16,672 bases of DNA from Phycisphaeraceae bacterium. Lineage in GTDB: Bacteria > Planctomycetota > Phycisphaerae > Phycisphaerales > Phycisphaeraceae. The translations under genes were made by a program, and so were the position numbers. Shown here piece by piece: positions 7,330 to 13,698 of the stretch; within the stretch, counting starts at the first letter, position 1, and every line of letters begins with the position of its first letter. The notes below the pieces were generated by a model that was given only the letters and a program-made list of their open reading frames with translations, did no database searches and was not told the DNA's origin. The DNA lies in NCBI GenBank assembly GCA_029260675.1, contig JAJDCV010000092.1:1-16672 (forward strand), read 5' to 3'.

Positions 7330-8617
7330 CCGCGGACGCGGTGGGGGTGTTTGAATCGTCCGCAGCAGAAGATTCGGCGGGCTCGCTGACGGTCATGCAG
7401 ACGACGGTCAGGTCGTCACGCTGGTTCAACGAACCGGACTGCATGTTCAAACGCTGGGCCAGGCGGTCCAAGGCGGCCTCGGCGTCTCCGTTGCGCAGGT
7501 CTTCGAACTCCTGGGCGTACTGGTCGGTGGCGATCTTCTGTTGGCCGGGCTGCCCGTCTTCCTGAGCTTCTTTGCGGGTCGGGAAAGCAACCTCAAAACC
7601 GTCGGAGTAGAGCAGCATGCGATCGCCGGGTTCCAGTTGAACGGTGGCTTCCTCGAAGACCTCATCGGGGAAGACGCCCAGAAGCCCGCCCTCGGGTTCG
7701 ATGTGTTCGGTCTGGCCGTTGGCACGGAGGATCAGGGGGTAGGGGTGGCCCGCCCGTGCGACGGTGAGTCGGTTGGTCTCGGTGTCGATCACCCCGTAGC
7801 ACGCGGTGGCGAAGCGGACCTTGCCGGACTGGTGCTTGAGCATCTCCTGGTTGAGCACGCCGATCGCCTCGCCGGGTGAGTACAACCGGTAACCGACCGG
7901 GCTGGAGGCGTCGATCTGTTTCATGGGCATGGACTGTTTGATCTGGACCGTCATCAGGGCCGCGGGCACGCCGTGGCCGACCGCGTCGGCGATGAACAGG
8001 CCGATGTGTGTTTCGTCCAGACGTACGACGTCGTAGATGTCACCGCTGACGTAGCCGGCCGGACGCCATAGGACGTCGAACCCGATCGAACCGACCTGTG
8101 GCATCTGGGTGGGCAAAAACTCTTTTTGGAGCTGGGCCGCCGTGCGCAATTCTTCATCAAGTAAGGCGATCTGACCACAGAGACCTTCCTCATGGGCTCG
8201 CAGCAGCTTGACCTCCCGGCGTAACTCGGCGAGGACCGGTCCCTGGCTCCACAGCGAACGGAGCACGGAGCAGATCAGCGTGGGGTCGGCATCCAGCGGG
8301 CATGACACGATCCCGTCTTCGTAGGCCGAGACAACCCGCTCACCGCCGGGCAGGCTGATAACCGTGGGCACCTGGCTGTCCTGGACCTGCCCGATCGATT
8401 CATACGCCTGGGGCGAACCCTCGTCCTGTAAAGCGAGCCAGACCACCTGTGCCTTTGTCAGCGCGGCGGGGTCGTCAAAGAGTGCTTGCGTGGTGAGTGT
8501 CTGGAGGGTGGGGCGGTCGGGCCCCTTCCAATGCGACAACGCCGTTTGTACCCGGTACGCCACGTCTTGGGCATCCAGGGCCGGGTCGATTACAAGCAGG
8601 AGTTCTGGGCCTGGCAT
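7325..8617 (-). CDS. PP2C-family (SpoIIE/RsbU type) serine/threonine phosphatase with degenerate receiver-like N-terminus
   Basis: This is a predicted metal-dependent phosphatase of the kind that dephosphorylates anti-sigma-factor antagonists in partner-switching pathways. The catalytic domain (about 165-412) begins with the typical LQKEFLPTQMP lead-in and keeps the metal ligands D193 (SGDIYD), D211 (IADAVGHG), D339 (YSDGFE) and the late RDDLTVV (400-406). Residues about 125-165 look like a coiled coil. Residues 1-124 alternate hydrophobic strands and helices in the order of a response-regulator receiver. However, the expected phospho-accepting Asp after strand 3 (VVWLALQDE) and the conserved Lys (here CPLDAD) are absent, so phosphorylation control is unlikely. 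The start has AGGGG 4 nt upstream. It lies 47 bp after the DUF192 gene, as third gene of an apparent operon with gluQ. No anti-sigma or STAS partner gene lies nearby. Confidence 0.87.
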   Translation of the reverse strand: MPGPELLLVIDPALDAQDVAYRVQTALSHWKGPDRPTLQTLTTQALFDDPAALTKAQVVWLALQDEGSPQAYESIGQVQDSQVPTVISLPGGERVVSAYEDGIVSCPLDADPTLICSVLRSLWSQGPVLAELRREVKLLRAHEEGLCGQIALLDEELRTAAQLQKEFLPTQMPQVGSIGFDVLWRPAGYVSGDIYDVVRLDETHIGLFIADAVGHGVPAALMTVQIKQSMPMKQIDASSPVGYRLYSPGEAIGVLNQEMLKHQSGKVRFATACYGVIDTETNRLTVARAGHPYPLILRANGQTEHIEPEGGLLGVFPDEVFEEATVQLEPGDRMLLYSDGFEVAFPTRKEAQEDGQPGQQKIATDQYAQEFEDLRNGDAEAALDRLAQRLNMQSGSLNQRDDLTVVCMTVSEPAESSAADDSNTPTASAA

Positions 8618-8664
8618 TCATCCCCTCGAGGTGCCGTCGGTGCTGTCGTTTAGGATTCATCGAC

Positions 8665-9168
8665 TCACTGGGCGCGGCGCTTAAGGTCTTCAAGCGGCAG
8701 GTCGACCCGATCGCCCTGGCGTAACCCTAACCGCCGGAGCGTCCCGTCCCGGACCTCGATGGCGAACTGCGCCGGGTGGTGACTGTCATACTGTTTGAGC
8801 CGATTATCCGGGGCATTCGGCTCGTCCTCGACCTGCATGGCATGCATCCAGACGGCTTCGCCTTGGGCATCCAGATACACGATGTCGATCGGCACCAGGC
8901 ACCGCCGCATCACAAACATCCGGCGTTTTTCGTCGGAAAAAGCGAACAGCATCCCGCCGTCCGGGGCGATCTCCGCCCGGTCGGACAGGCCCTGGATACG
9001 GGTTTCGTCATTCAACGCCAGCTCGAGGTTAAACGTCTCGCCCTTGATCGTGACCGACAGGTGCGATCCGTCAGTCATTTGTTCTGAGGGCTCACCCTTT
9101 GAGCAACCCGACGCCAGCGGAAACAGCACGGCCAGCACGCTTAAGATAAACATCCTTCGAGCAACCAC
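8665..9168 (-). CDS. DUF192-family lipoprotein
   Basis: DUF192 proteins are small beta-rich proteins of unknown function, often exported. This one (167 aa) has an N-terminal hydrophobic segment ending in LASGC, a plausible lipobox with Cys22 as the lipidated residue. The domain core shows QGLSDRAEIAPDGGMLFAFSDEKRRMFVMRRCLVPIDIVYLDAQGEAVWMH, matching the family pattern 'GLM.R......GMLF.F....R.FWM..T..PLDI.F'; Cys and Val replace the more usual residues around it. The GTG start is preferred over the ATG at 9153 because GGAGG lies 7 nt before it. It overlaps the end of gluQ by 28 nt, which implies translational coupling. A role in the envelope is an inference from the lipobox. Confidence 0.85.
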   Translation of the reverse strand: MVARRMFILSVLAVLFPLASGCSKGEPSEQMTDGSHLSVTIKGETFNLELALNDETRIQGLSDRAEIAPDGGMLFAFSDEKRRMFVMRRCLVPIDIVYLDAQGEAVWMHAMQVEDEPNAPDNRLKQYDSHHPAQFAIEVRDGTLRRLGLRQGDRVDLPLEDLKRRAQ

Positions 9169-10226
9169 GCCTCGTCCTCCATTGTGAAAGTAACCGGGTC
9201 ACGCCCCAGCCTATCTAACTCAAACCGGGCGGCAAACTCCTCCGCGGTCATCTCTTCATGTCCGTCGCAAATGCCCGACCAACGCGCCAGCATACCAATG
9301 ATCCGGCGGACGCCGATCCCGCGTTGCCGGTAGGTATCGATCCGCGTGTCCCCGTGACGCTTGGCCAGCCTTCGGCCATCGGGGCCCAGGACCAGCGGCA
9401 GGTGCGTGTACGTCGGTACCGGTGTCAGACCCAGCAGGCGGTAGAGAAACATCTGTCGGCAGGCCGAGCCCAGCAGGTCGTCGCCACGCACCACCTGCGT
9501 CACCCCTTGCCTCGCGTCGTCCACCACGACCGCCAACTGGTACGCCGGCAGACCCATCTTGGACGCCACCACAAAATCCCCGACCTGTTTCTGGAGATTA
9601 AAAGTCTGCCGACCGCACAGACAATCGTCATAGCTGATGGGTTCTTCTGGAACCAACACGCGCCAGGCGGTGGCGGAATCTTCCAGAACCGCCTCGGTGA
9701 TAGGGGCCTGATCGACGCCGGGCTCGGGCCGGCAAGTCCCGGGGTAACGCAGTTCGTGCTCATCCTCGTGCGGCGCGGACTGGGCGTTGAGGATCTCCTT
9801 ACGGGTACAGGTGCACGGGTAGATCGCACCCAAGCCATAGAGCCTTGCCAACACCTCGCGGTAAGGGGCCAGGTCGTGGGATTGGTAGAGCGGCTGCCCC
9901 TCCCAGGTAAGCCCAAGCCAACCGAGCGTGTCGATCGCCTGCTGAGAGGCCTGCGGATCGACCCGCGGGCCGTCCAGGTCTTCGATCCGCAGAACCACCT
10001 TCCAGCCGTGCCGTTTGGCTAGCGCCCAGTTGATCAGGAACGTCCGTGCATTGCCCAGATGCAACGCTCCGGTCGGCGAGGGGGCCAGACGGGTCACCTC
10101 GATGGCAGGCTGATCCCGTTCCGTGGCCGTGTGCCCCAGGTCGGGCGATGAAGCGGGGGCGGGATTCAATCCCGGGGACTCCGGGGGTTCCGGGGGCGGC
10201 GGGTTGTCGGGTTGTGGCGGGACCAT
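9141..10226 (-). CDS. gluQ: Glutamyl-Q tRNA(Asp) synthetase
   Basis: GluQ activates glutamate and attaches it to the queuosine base at position 34 of tRNA-Asp. The protein is a truncated GluRS-like enzyme without an anticodon-binding domain. Visible landmarks are LAPSPTGALHLGNA (48-60, HIGH motif as HLGN), RIEDLDGPR (80-88), the zinc-site pattern C138-T-C140 with Y161-x3-C165, VVVDDARQGVTQVVRGDDLL, and RRLAKRHGDT as the KMSKS equivalent. It has a proline-rich N-terminal extension of about 43 residues before the conserved domain, encoded partly by a 9-bp CCCCGG repeat. If translation began at the GTG at 10097, the extension would vanish, but no SD supports that start. The product is 361 residues against about 300 for the family. 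Its 3' end overlaps the DUF192 gene. Confidence 0.88.
   Translation of the reverse strand: MVPPQPDNPPPPEPPESPGLNPAPASSPDLGHTATERDQPAIEVTRLAPSPTGALHLGNARTFLINWALAKRHGWKVVLRIEDLDGPRVDPQASQQAIDTLGWLGLTWEGQPLYQSHDLAPYREVLARLYGLGAIYPCTCTRKEILNAQSAPHEDEHELRYPGTCRPEPGVDQAPITEAVLEDSATAWRVLVPEEPISYDDCLCGRQTFNLQKQVGDFVVASKMGLPAYQLAVVVDDARQGVTQVVRGDDLLGSACRQMFLYRLLGLTPVPTYTHLPLVLGPDGRRLAKRHGDTRIDTYRQRGIGVRRIIGMLARWSGICDGHEEMTAEEFAARFELDRLGRDPVTFTMEDEAWLLEGCLS
9176..9180 (-). promoter_or_regulatory. Shine-Dalgarno GGAGG inside the gluQ coding end
   Basis: GGAGG sits within the last codons of gluQ, 7 nt before the GTG start of the DUF192 gene. It supports that start and translational coupling between the two genes. 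Confidence 0.65.
10172..10195 (-). repeat. Three 9-bp CCCCGG units in the gluQ 5' coding region
   Basis: In the gluQ sense strand, CCCCGG recurs three times with a period of exactly 9 bp (+-strand CCGGGG at 10172, 10181 and 10190). It encodes part of the Pro/Glu-rich extension. The same unit and period occur in the MltA-type gene at 14172-14207. Confidence 0.7.
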
Positions 10227-10246
10227 CGTCGTGTATCGTATCCGCC
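10227..10246. promoter_or_regulatory. 20-bp divergent promoter between gluQ and purN
   Basis: Only 20 bp separate the two divergent ATG codons. The core GTATCGTATC reads GATACGATAC on the other strand. On the plus strand TATCGT (10234-10239) lies 7 nt before the purN ATG. On the minus strand TACGAT (10240 to 10235) lies 8 nt before the gluQ ATG. Neither gene has a Shine-Dalgarno, so two overlapping -10 elements driving leaderless mRNAs is the simplest reading. The -35 regions would lie inside the opposite coding sequence. Confidence 0.45.
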
Positions 10247-10891
10247 ATGCCGACCGACGTGCCCAAGCCCCGCCACAAGCCGATCCGCTTAGCGGTATTG
10301 GTCAGCGGTGGGGGGACGACGCTGGTGAACCTGGCGAAGAAGATCGAGTCGGGCGAGTTGGACGCCGAGTTAGTCCTCGCCGTGTGCTCGAATCCGTCGG
10401 CCTACGACAAAGTCACCGCCCTCGGGCTTGACCTGCCGATCCATCTGGTTTCTCGCAAGGACTACGCCGACACCGCGGCTTTCTCCCAAGCGGTTTTCGA
10501 TATCGTGAATGACGCGGACGCGGACCTGGTCTGCCTCGCCGGCTTCCTCTGCCTGCTGTCGATCCCGGACGAGTTCATCCACCGGGTCTTAAATATCCAC
10601 CCGGCCCTGCTCCCAGCCTTCGGGGGCCAGGGGATGTTCGGCCAGCACGTCCACCAAGCTGTCCTCGACGCCGGGTGCAAGGTCTCCGGCTGCACCGTCC
10701 ACTTCGCCGACCAGACCTACGACACCGGCCCGATCCTCGTGCAACGCACCTGCCCGATCCTGCCCGACGACACCCCCGACACCCTCGCTGCCCGCGTCTT
10801 TGAGCAGGAGTGCCTGGCCTACCCCGAAGCGATCCGTTTGATCACCCAAGGCAGGCTTAAGATCCAGAACAAGACGACCCAGTTGGCTTGA
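10247..10891 (+). CDS. purN: Phosphoribosylglycinamide formyltransferase
   Basis: PurN transfers a formyl group from 10-formyl-tetrahydrofolate to GAR, the third step of purine synthesis. The 214-residue product is the standard length. It shows the N-terminal phosphate-binding LVSGGGTTLVNL (18-29), the folate-site strand DLVCLAGFLCLLS (93-105), NIHPALLPAFGG (116-127) with catalytic N116 and H118, and D159 in QTYDTGPIL. The GQGMFGQHVHQAV segment replaces the G.....Y..H.AV of E. coli. The ATG at 10247 is chosen because the family starts about 10 residues before the glycine loop; the longer open frame to 10046 runs through antisense gluQ. No SD precedes it. No other purine gene is adjacent, and the next gene downstream has its own promoter. 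Confidence 0.93.
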   Translation: MPTDVPKPRHKPIRLAVLVSGGGTTLVNLAKKIESGELDAELVLAVCSNPSAYDKVTALGLDLPIHLVSRKDYADTAAFSQAVFDIVNDADADLVCLAGFLCLLSIPDEFIHRVLNIHPALLPAFGGQGMFGQHVHQAVLDAGCKVSGCTVHFADQTYDTGPILVQRTCPILPDDTPDTLAARVFEQECLAYPEAIRLITQGRLKIQNKTTQLA

Positions 10892-11012
10892 GAGCGGAAA
10901 AATGTCTCTAAATCGTCCCGGAGTAGGTTTAATTTTACATACCAAGGCTCTGTGGCATATATAGTTATGCACGATTAACTGTTACATGCCTTTTGCCCAC
11001 GACATATTAGTG

Positions 11013-11041
11013 TTGCCTGGAGCACTAAATACCCTTATATT
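11013..11041 (+). promoter_or_regulatory. Sigma-70-like promoter for the PEP-CTERM gene
   Basis: TTGCCT at 11013-11018 and TATATT at 11036-11041 are separated by 17 bp. The region 10892-11060 is clearly more AT-rich than its surroundings. Predicted transcription starts near 11048 and leaves a leader of about 37 nt that contains the strong ribosome-binding site. Confidence 0.6.
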
Positions 11042-11072
11042 ATGGGTTATAGGGCGATGGCATTTTGAGCCT

Positions 11073-11078
11073 AAGGAG
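11073..11078 (+). promoter_or_regulatory. Strong Shine-Dalgarno AAGGAG deciding the PEP-CTERM start
   Basis: AAGGAG is 6 nt from the ATG at 11085. It favours this start over the in-frame ATG at 10986, and a normal signal peptide begins immediately at 11085. Confidence 0.8.
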
Positions 11079-11084
11079 TGGAGA

Positions 11085-11828
11085 ATGTTTCAGTTGAATG
11101 CACGTTTATCAGGATTGGCACTTGCGTTATCATGCGCGGTGATTCTTGGTCACAGCGGCCCGGCCTCGGCGGGGGTTGTACTCGCACCCGACGTCCAGAT
11201 CGAAGTCGGTCTCATGGGTAACACCCAGACGCTGAGCCCCGGAGCGGTGCAGAACGGCAACCCCGATCAGTTCGACTTGGACGGCCAGATGATGATGGCC
11301 GGGATGTGGAACCTGACCTGGGACATGACCGTGGATACCGACCCATTCGTCAACGGTGTCTTTGGCCTGACCAACATGTCAGGCTCGACGCAGACTTTCA
11401 TCCTGAACGTCACGCTCCCGATCGCACCGGTGATCACACCCAGTTCATTGATCGGCGGCTCGGTCGGAGGTTCGGTCACCGACGCGAACCTTAACGGCGT
11501 AGCCACGGTCGCCAATGCAGGCGGATCGCCTCTGTTTGACGGCCTGATCGATGGCGTCGGCACCTTGCCGATCATTACCGCGCCGTACAGCTTCAGCGCC
11601 CCGTTTGCCGGCGGCACAGCGAACATCCCCGCGACCAACGTCGGCCTGCCCGGGCCCACCATCCCCGGCCCGGCCGTACTGACCTCCATCGGGATCAACC
11701 ACACCTTCACACTGACCCCCGGCGACACTGTCGCGCTGACGTCCTTCTTCCTGGTCGTCCCCGAGCCCGCCAGCCTGGGCCTGATGGCCTGCGGGATCCT
11801 GGTCATGGGCCTGAAACGCCGCCGCTGA
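11085..11828 (+). CDS. PEP-CTERM sorting-domain protein
   Basis: This is an exported surface protein of 247 residues with two topogenic ends. The N-terminal signal peptide (ARLSGLALALSCAVILGHSGPASA, likely cut after A29) directs secretion. The C-terminal PEPASLGLMACGILVMGLKRRR (226-247) has the Pro-Glu-Pro motif, a hydrophobic segment and a basic tail, the recognition signal for exosortase in PEP-CTERM systems. The middle is rich in Gly, Thr, Asn, Val and Pro, with strand-like repeats and no enzyme motif, typical of these fast-evolving extracellular proteins. No exosortase gene is in the window. The gene has its own promoter, a strong SD and a terminator, so it forms a single-gene unit. The function of the central domain is not recognisable. 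Confidence 0.9.
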   Translation: MFQLNARLSGLALALSCAVILGHSGPASAGVVLAPDVQIEVGLMGNTQTLSPGAVQNGNPDQFDLDGQMMMAGMWNLTWDMTVDTDPFVNGVFGLTNMSGSTQTFILNVTLPIAPVITPSSLIGGSVGGSVTDANLNGVATVANAGGSPLFDGLIDGVGTLPIITAPYSFSAPFAGGTANIPATNVGLPGPTIPGPAVLTSIGINHTFTLTPGDTVALTSFFLVVPEPASLGLMACGILVMGLKRRR

Positions 11829-11855
11829 TACGCAACCGTATCCCAACAAAATAAT

Positions 11856-11892
11856 AAACACAGCCCCACCTTCGGGTGGGGCTGTGTTTTTT
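11856..11892 (+). terminator. Intrinsic terminator after the PEP-CTERM gene
   Basis: A perfect 15-bp stem (11856-11870 with 11875-11889) closes a TTCG tetraloop and runs into six T at 11887-11892. The A-run on the left side means it could also terminate minus-strand transcription coming from the small lipoprotein gene. Confidence 0.95.
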
Positions 11893-11945
11893 GTTCGTTA
11901 CGACCTAACCGTGAAATCCACGGCTTGGCCGATACGGTTTTCCGG

Positions 11946-12062
11946 TTAATACGTCGAGACGCCGATGTGGCCGTGCTCGCCTTCGACTTGGGTCGAGGCG
12001 CACCCCGCGATGGCGATCAGGCTAAGGGCGATCAGGGCTACGGCTAGGAATCGGTTGAGCAT
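11946..12062 (-). CDS. Small lipoprotein, 38 residues
   Basis: The translated product begins MLNRFLAVALIALSLIAIAGC and ends ASTQVEGEHGHIGVSTY. Residues 2-20 form a signal segment ending in the lipobox IAGC, with Cys21 as the predicted lipidated residue, so the mature peptide is about 18 residues. Support for a real gene comes from three sources: AGGAG 6 nt before the ATG, a near-consensus promoter with 17-bp spacing upstream, and convergence on the bidirectional terminator at 11856. It resembles other tiny lipoproteins such as entericidins only in size and layout; no homology is claimed. A mature part containing His-Gly-His could bind a metal, but this is speculation. The function is unknown. 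Confidence 0.75.
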   Translation of the reverse strand: MLNRFLAVALIALSLIAIAGCASTQVEGEHGHIGVSTY

Positions 12063-12112
12063 GAGGATCTCCTGGGTTGATGTGACGGGTCATGAGCACT
12101 GCAACACCCCTA

Positions 12113-12141
12113 TTTATAACCCCACCGCCAGCGGGTGACAA
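12113..12141 (-). promoter_or_regulatory. Sigma-70 promoter for the small lipoprotein gene
   Basis: On the minus strand TTGTCA (12141 to 12136) and TATAAA (12118 to 12113) are spaced by 17 bp. Each hexamer differs from consensus at one or two positions. Transcription would start near 12106, giving a leader of about 44 nt that carries the AGGAG site. Confidence 0.7.
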
Positions 12142-12162
12142 CGGTTTATCTGGTGTTAATAA
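12135..12162 (+). promoter_or_regulatory. Candidate promoter for the PilZ-J gene, sharing its -35 with the divergent promoter
   Basis: GTGACA (12135-12140) and TAATAA (12157-12162) are 16 bp apart on the plus strand. The -35 overlaps the -35 of the divergent lipoprotein promoter by five bases on the opposite strand (GTGACAA reads TTGTCAC). The leader to the PilZ-J ATG would be about 90 nt and contains a small GGCGC/GCGCC hairpin at 12214-12231. Confidence 0.4.
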
Positions 12163-12258
12163 CCCAGCCCCGCGGATGCCCCGATAACCGTAACTCAATC
12201 AGGCAAAATCCCCGGCGCGCACTTCAGCGCCGCCTCCAATGGCCCGATCCTGCCTTGT

Positions 12259-12906
12259 ATGCGGTTTAGTTGGAAAAAATCCGGCTCCTCGGCCAATACC
12301 TGGGACCCAGGTGAGGACCCCCGTCGGGAGGCCCCCAGGCAGGCCACGGACACGCTGTCCTGCCCGCTGGGCGACGTGTTGGATATCTCCGTGTCCGGGG
12401 TACGGATACGCTGCAAATCCAAACCGCCATTCAGCATCGGCGCGGTTGCGACGATCGGGTTTGCGTTCAACGGCGGCAAGCTGTCGGTTTCCGTTCAGGA
12501 GCGTTGGCGCAAACGCAGGGGGCTGCGAGGCGGCTACGAGATCGGCCTGATGTTCGTCAATAACTCCCCGAACGTGATGCTCGGCATCGAGTCGCTGGTG
12601 AAGTACGGCTTCCTCTGCCCGGACGCCGTGGCGGGTGAGCGCCCCAGCCCCAAGCCAAAGAGCAAGACCAAAAAGAAGCTGCGTGTCTCGGTCGAGCTAC
12701 CGAACTACTACGCCGTGCTGAACGTCCCGCCGGACGCAGACAACCAAAGGGTCCACACCGCCTACCGCCAGTTGGCCCGGCAGTACCACCCCGACGCCAA
12801 CAAAGACCCCGGCGCCCCGGCCCGGTTCATCAGCATCTGCCAAGCCTACAAGGTGCTGTCCGACCCCGATCAGCGCAAGAGCTACGACCTGCGTCAGGCG
12901 GGGTAG
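12259..12906 (+). CDS. PilZ domain fused to a C-terminal J-domain
   Basis: This 215-residue cytoplasmic protein joins two modules. Residues about 20-118 form a PilZ domain with both c-di-GMP-binding motifs intact: RxxxR as R23-EAP-R27 and DxSxxG as D42-I-S44-VS-G47, followed by strand-rich sequence and YEIGLMFVN. Residues 126-142 are a basic, lysine- and proline-rich linker. Residues about 149-212 form a J-domain (NYYAVLNVPPDA, then AYRQLARQYHPDANKD with HPD at 177-179, and FISICQAYKVLSDPDQRKSYD). There is no Gly/Phe region, zinc finger or substrate-binding domain as in DnaJ, and no membrane segment. The inference is a co-chaperone that recruits DnaK in response to, or in a place marked by, c-di-GMP. 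No SD is visible before the ATG. The gene ends 24 bp from the convergent M50 protease gene. Confidence 0.85.
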   Translation: MRFSWKKSGSSANTWDPGEDPRREAPRQATDTLSCPLGDVLDISVSGVRIRCKSKPPFSIGAVATIGFAFNGGKLSVSVQERWRKRRGLRGGYEIGLMFVNNSPNVMLGIESLVKYGFLCPDAVAGERPSPKPKSKTKKKLRVSVELPNYYAVLNVPPDADNQRVHTAYRQLARQYHPDANKDPGAPARFISICQAYKVLSDPDQRKSYDLRQAG

Positions 12907-12930
12907 GCTCTGTCGCCTCGAAACATCCAC

Positions 12931-13590
12931 TCAGAACTGCACGGTGCTGACCCAGTATGTGTATGCGGCGGTCGCGTCAAACACCGGCTGGAAAATCACA
13001 CTCGCGGCGGAAAAAAAGAAGATGAACGCCAGGATCATCATGCCCTGGTGTGCCGGGTCTCCGATGAACATCGCGTATTTACGGTTGAGGTTCGCCATGA
13101 TGTGCGAGCCGTCCAGGGGCGGCACCGGGAAGAGGTTGAAGACGCCGAGCACGGCATTGATTCCGCCGAATGCCCACAAGAAATTCATCCCGTTTTCCTG
13201 GACCTGGTTTCCGGTGATGACCGCGAAACGCAGCCACAACCCAAGCCCTGTCAGGGCGGCAAATGAAAGCATGAAATTCATCGCGGGCCCGGCGAAGGCG
13301 ACCCACGCTTCGGCGTACCGGCCCTTGAGCCGGGTCGGGTCGATCGGCATCTGCCCCCAGGCGATCCCCACGATCATCAGCGCCGCGATCGAGAACGGGC
13401 CCATGTGCACCAGTGGATTACCTGTCATATGACCGCTGCGTAACGGGGTCTGGTCGCCCAGTCGGATCGCGGCCCAGCCGTGTGCCAATTCGTGAAGCGT
13501 GATACTGATCACGACGCTTATCACGATCGAGAAGAAATAGAACCGGGTCTCCGGGGCGAATGCGTTCTGAAAGAAAAGGTTCTGGAACAC
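12931..13590 (-). CDS. M50-family (site-2-protease type) membrane metalloprotease
   Basis: This is a predicted intramembrane zinc protease of the short S2P/M50 subgroup without a PDZ domain. The first membrane segment carries the zinc motif HELAH (H33, E34, H37 when counted from the chosen start). The second catalytic motif is NLFPVPPLDGSH at 152-163, with D160 as the third ligand. Four or five further hydrophobic segments are visible (about 62-78, 96-122, 135-155, 184-202). The start is placed at the GTG at 13590 because homologues begin with a FQxLFF-like sequence just before the first segment; the frame stays open to 13707 but codes for unlikely sequence there. The length is 219 residues. 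The substrate is unknown, and no anti-sigma factor gene is adjacent. It is divergent from the MltA-type gene. Confidence 0.87.
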   Translation of the reverse strand: MFQNLFFQNAFAPETRFYFFSIVISVVISITLHELAHGWAAIRLGDQTPLRSGHMTGNPLVHMGPFSIAALMIVGIAWGQMPIDPTRLKGRYAEAWVAFAGPAMNFMLSFAALTGLGLWLRFAVITGNQVQENGMNFLWAFGGINAVLGVFNLFPVPPLDGSHIMANLNRKYAMFIGDPAHQGMMILAFIFFFSAASVIFQPVFDATAAYTYWVSTVQF

Positions 13591-13698
13591 GTCTTGCGGG
13601 CCCTCTGGCTGATCGGGGTACGATCTGCGACACTGTGGATGGATTTCGGCACGGATGCCGGATGATGGACACCGCCCCAAACCCTGTGAGGCCCGGAC

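Noticed and set aside
10046..10246. In-frame extension of purN upstream
   Set aside because: It would overlap divergent gluQ completely and encodes Pro/Arg-rich sequence not found in PurN.
10955..10970. GCATA/TATGC dyad as an operator upstream of the PEP-CTERM gene
   Set aside because: The 5-bp arms in an AT-rich patch are expected by chance and no regulator gene is adjacent.
10986..11084. Upstream ATG extending the PEP-CTERM protein by 33 residues
   Set aside because: The AAGGAG site, the signal peptide and the promoter at 11013-11041 all favour the start at 11085.
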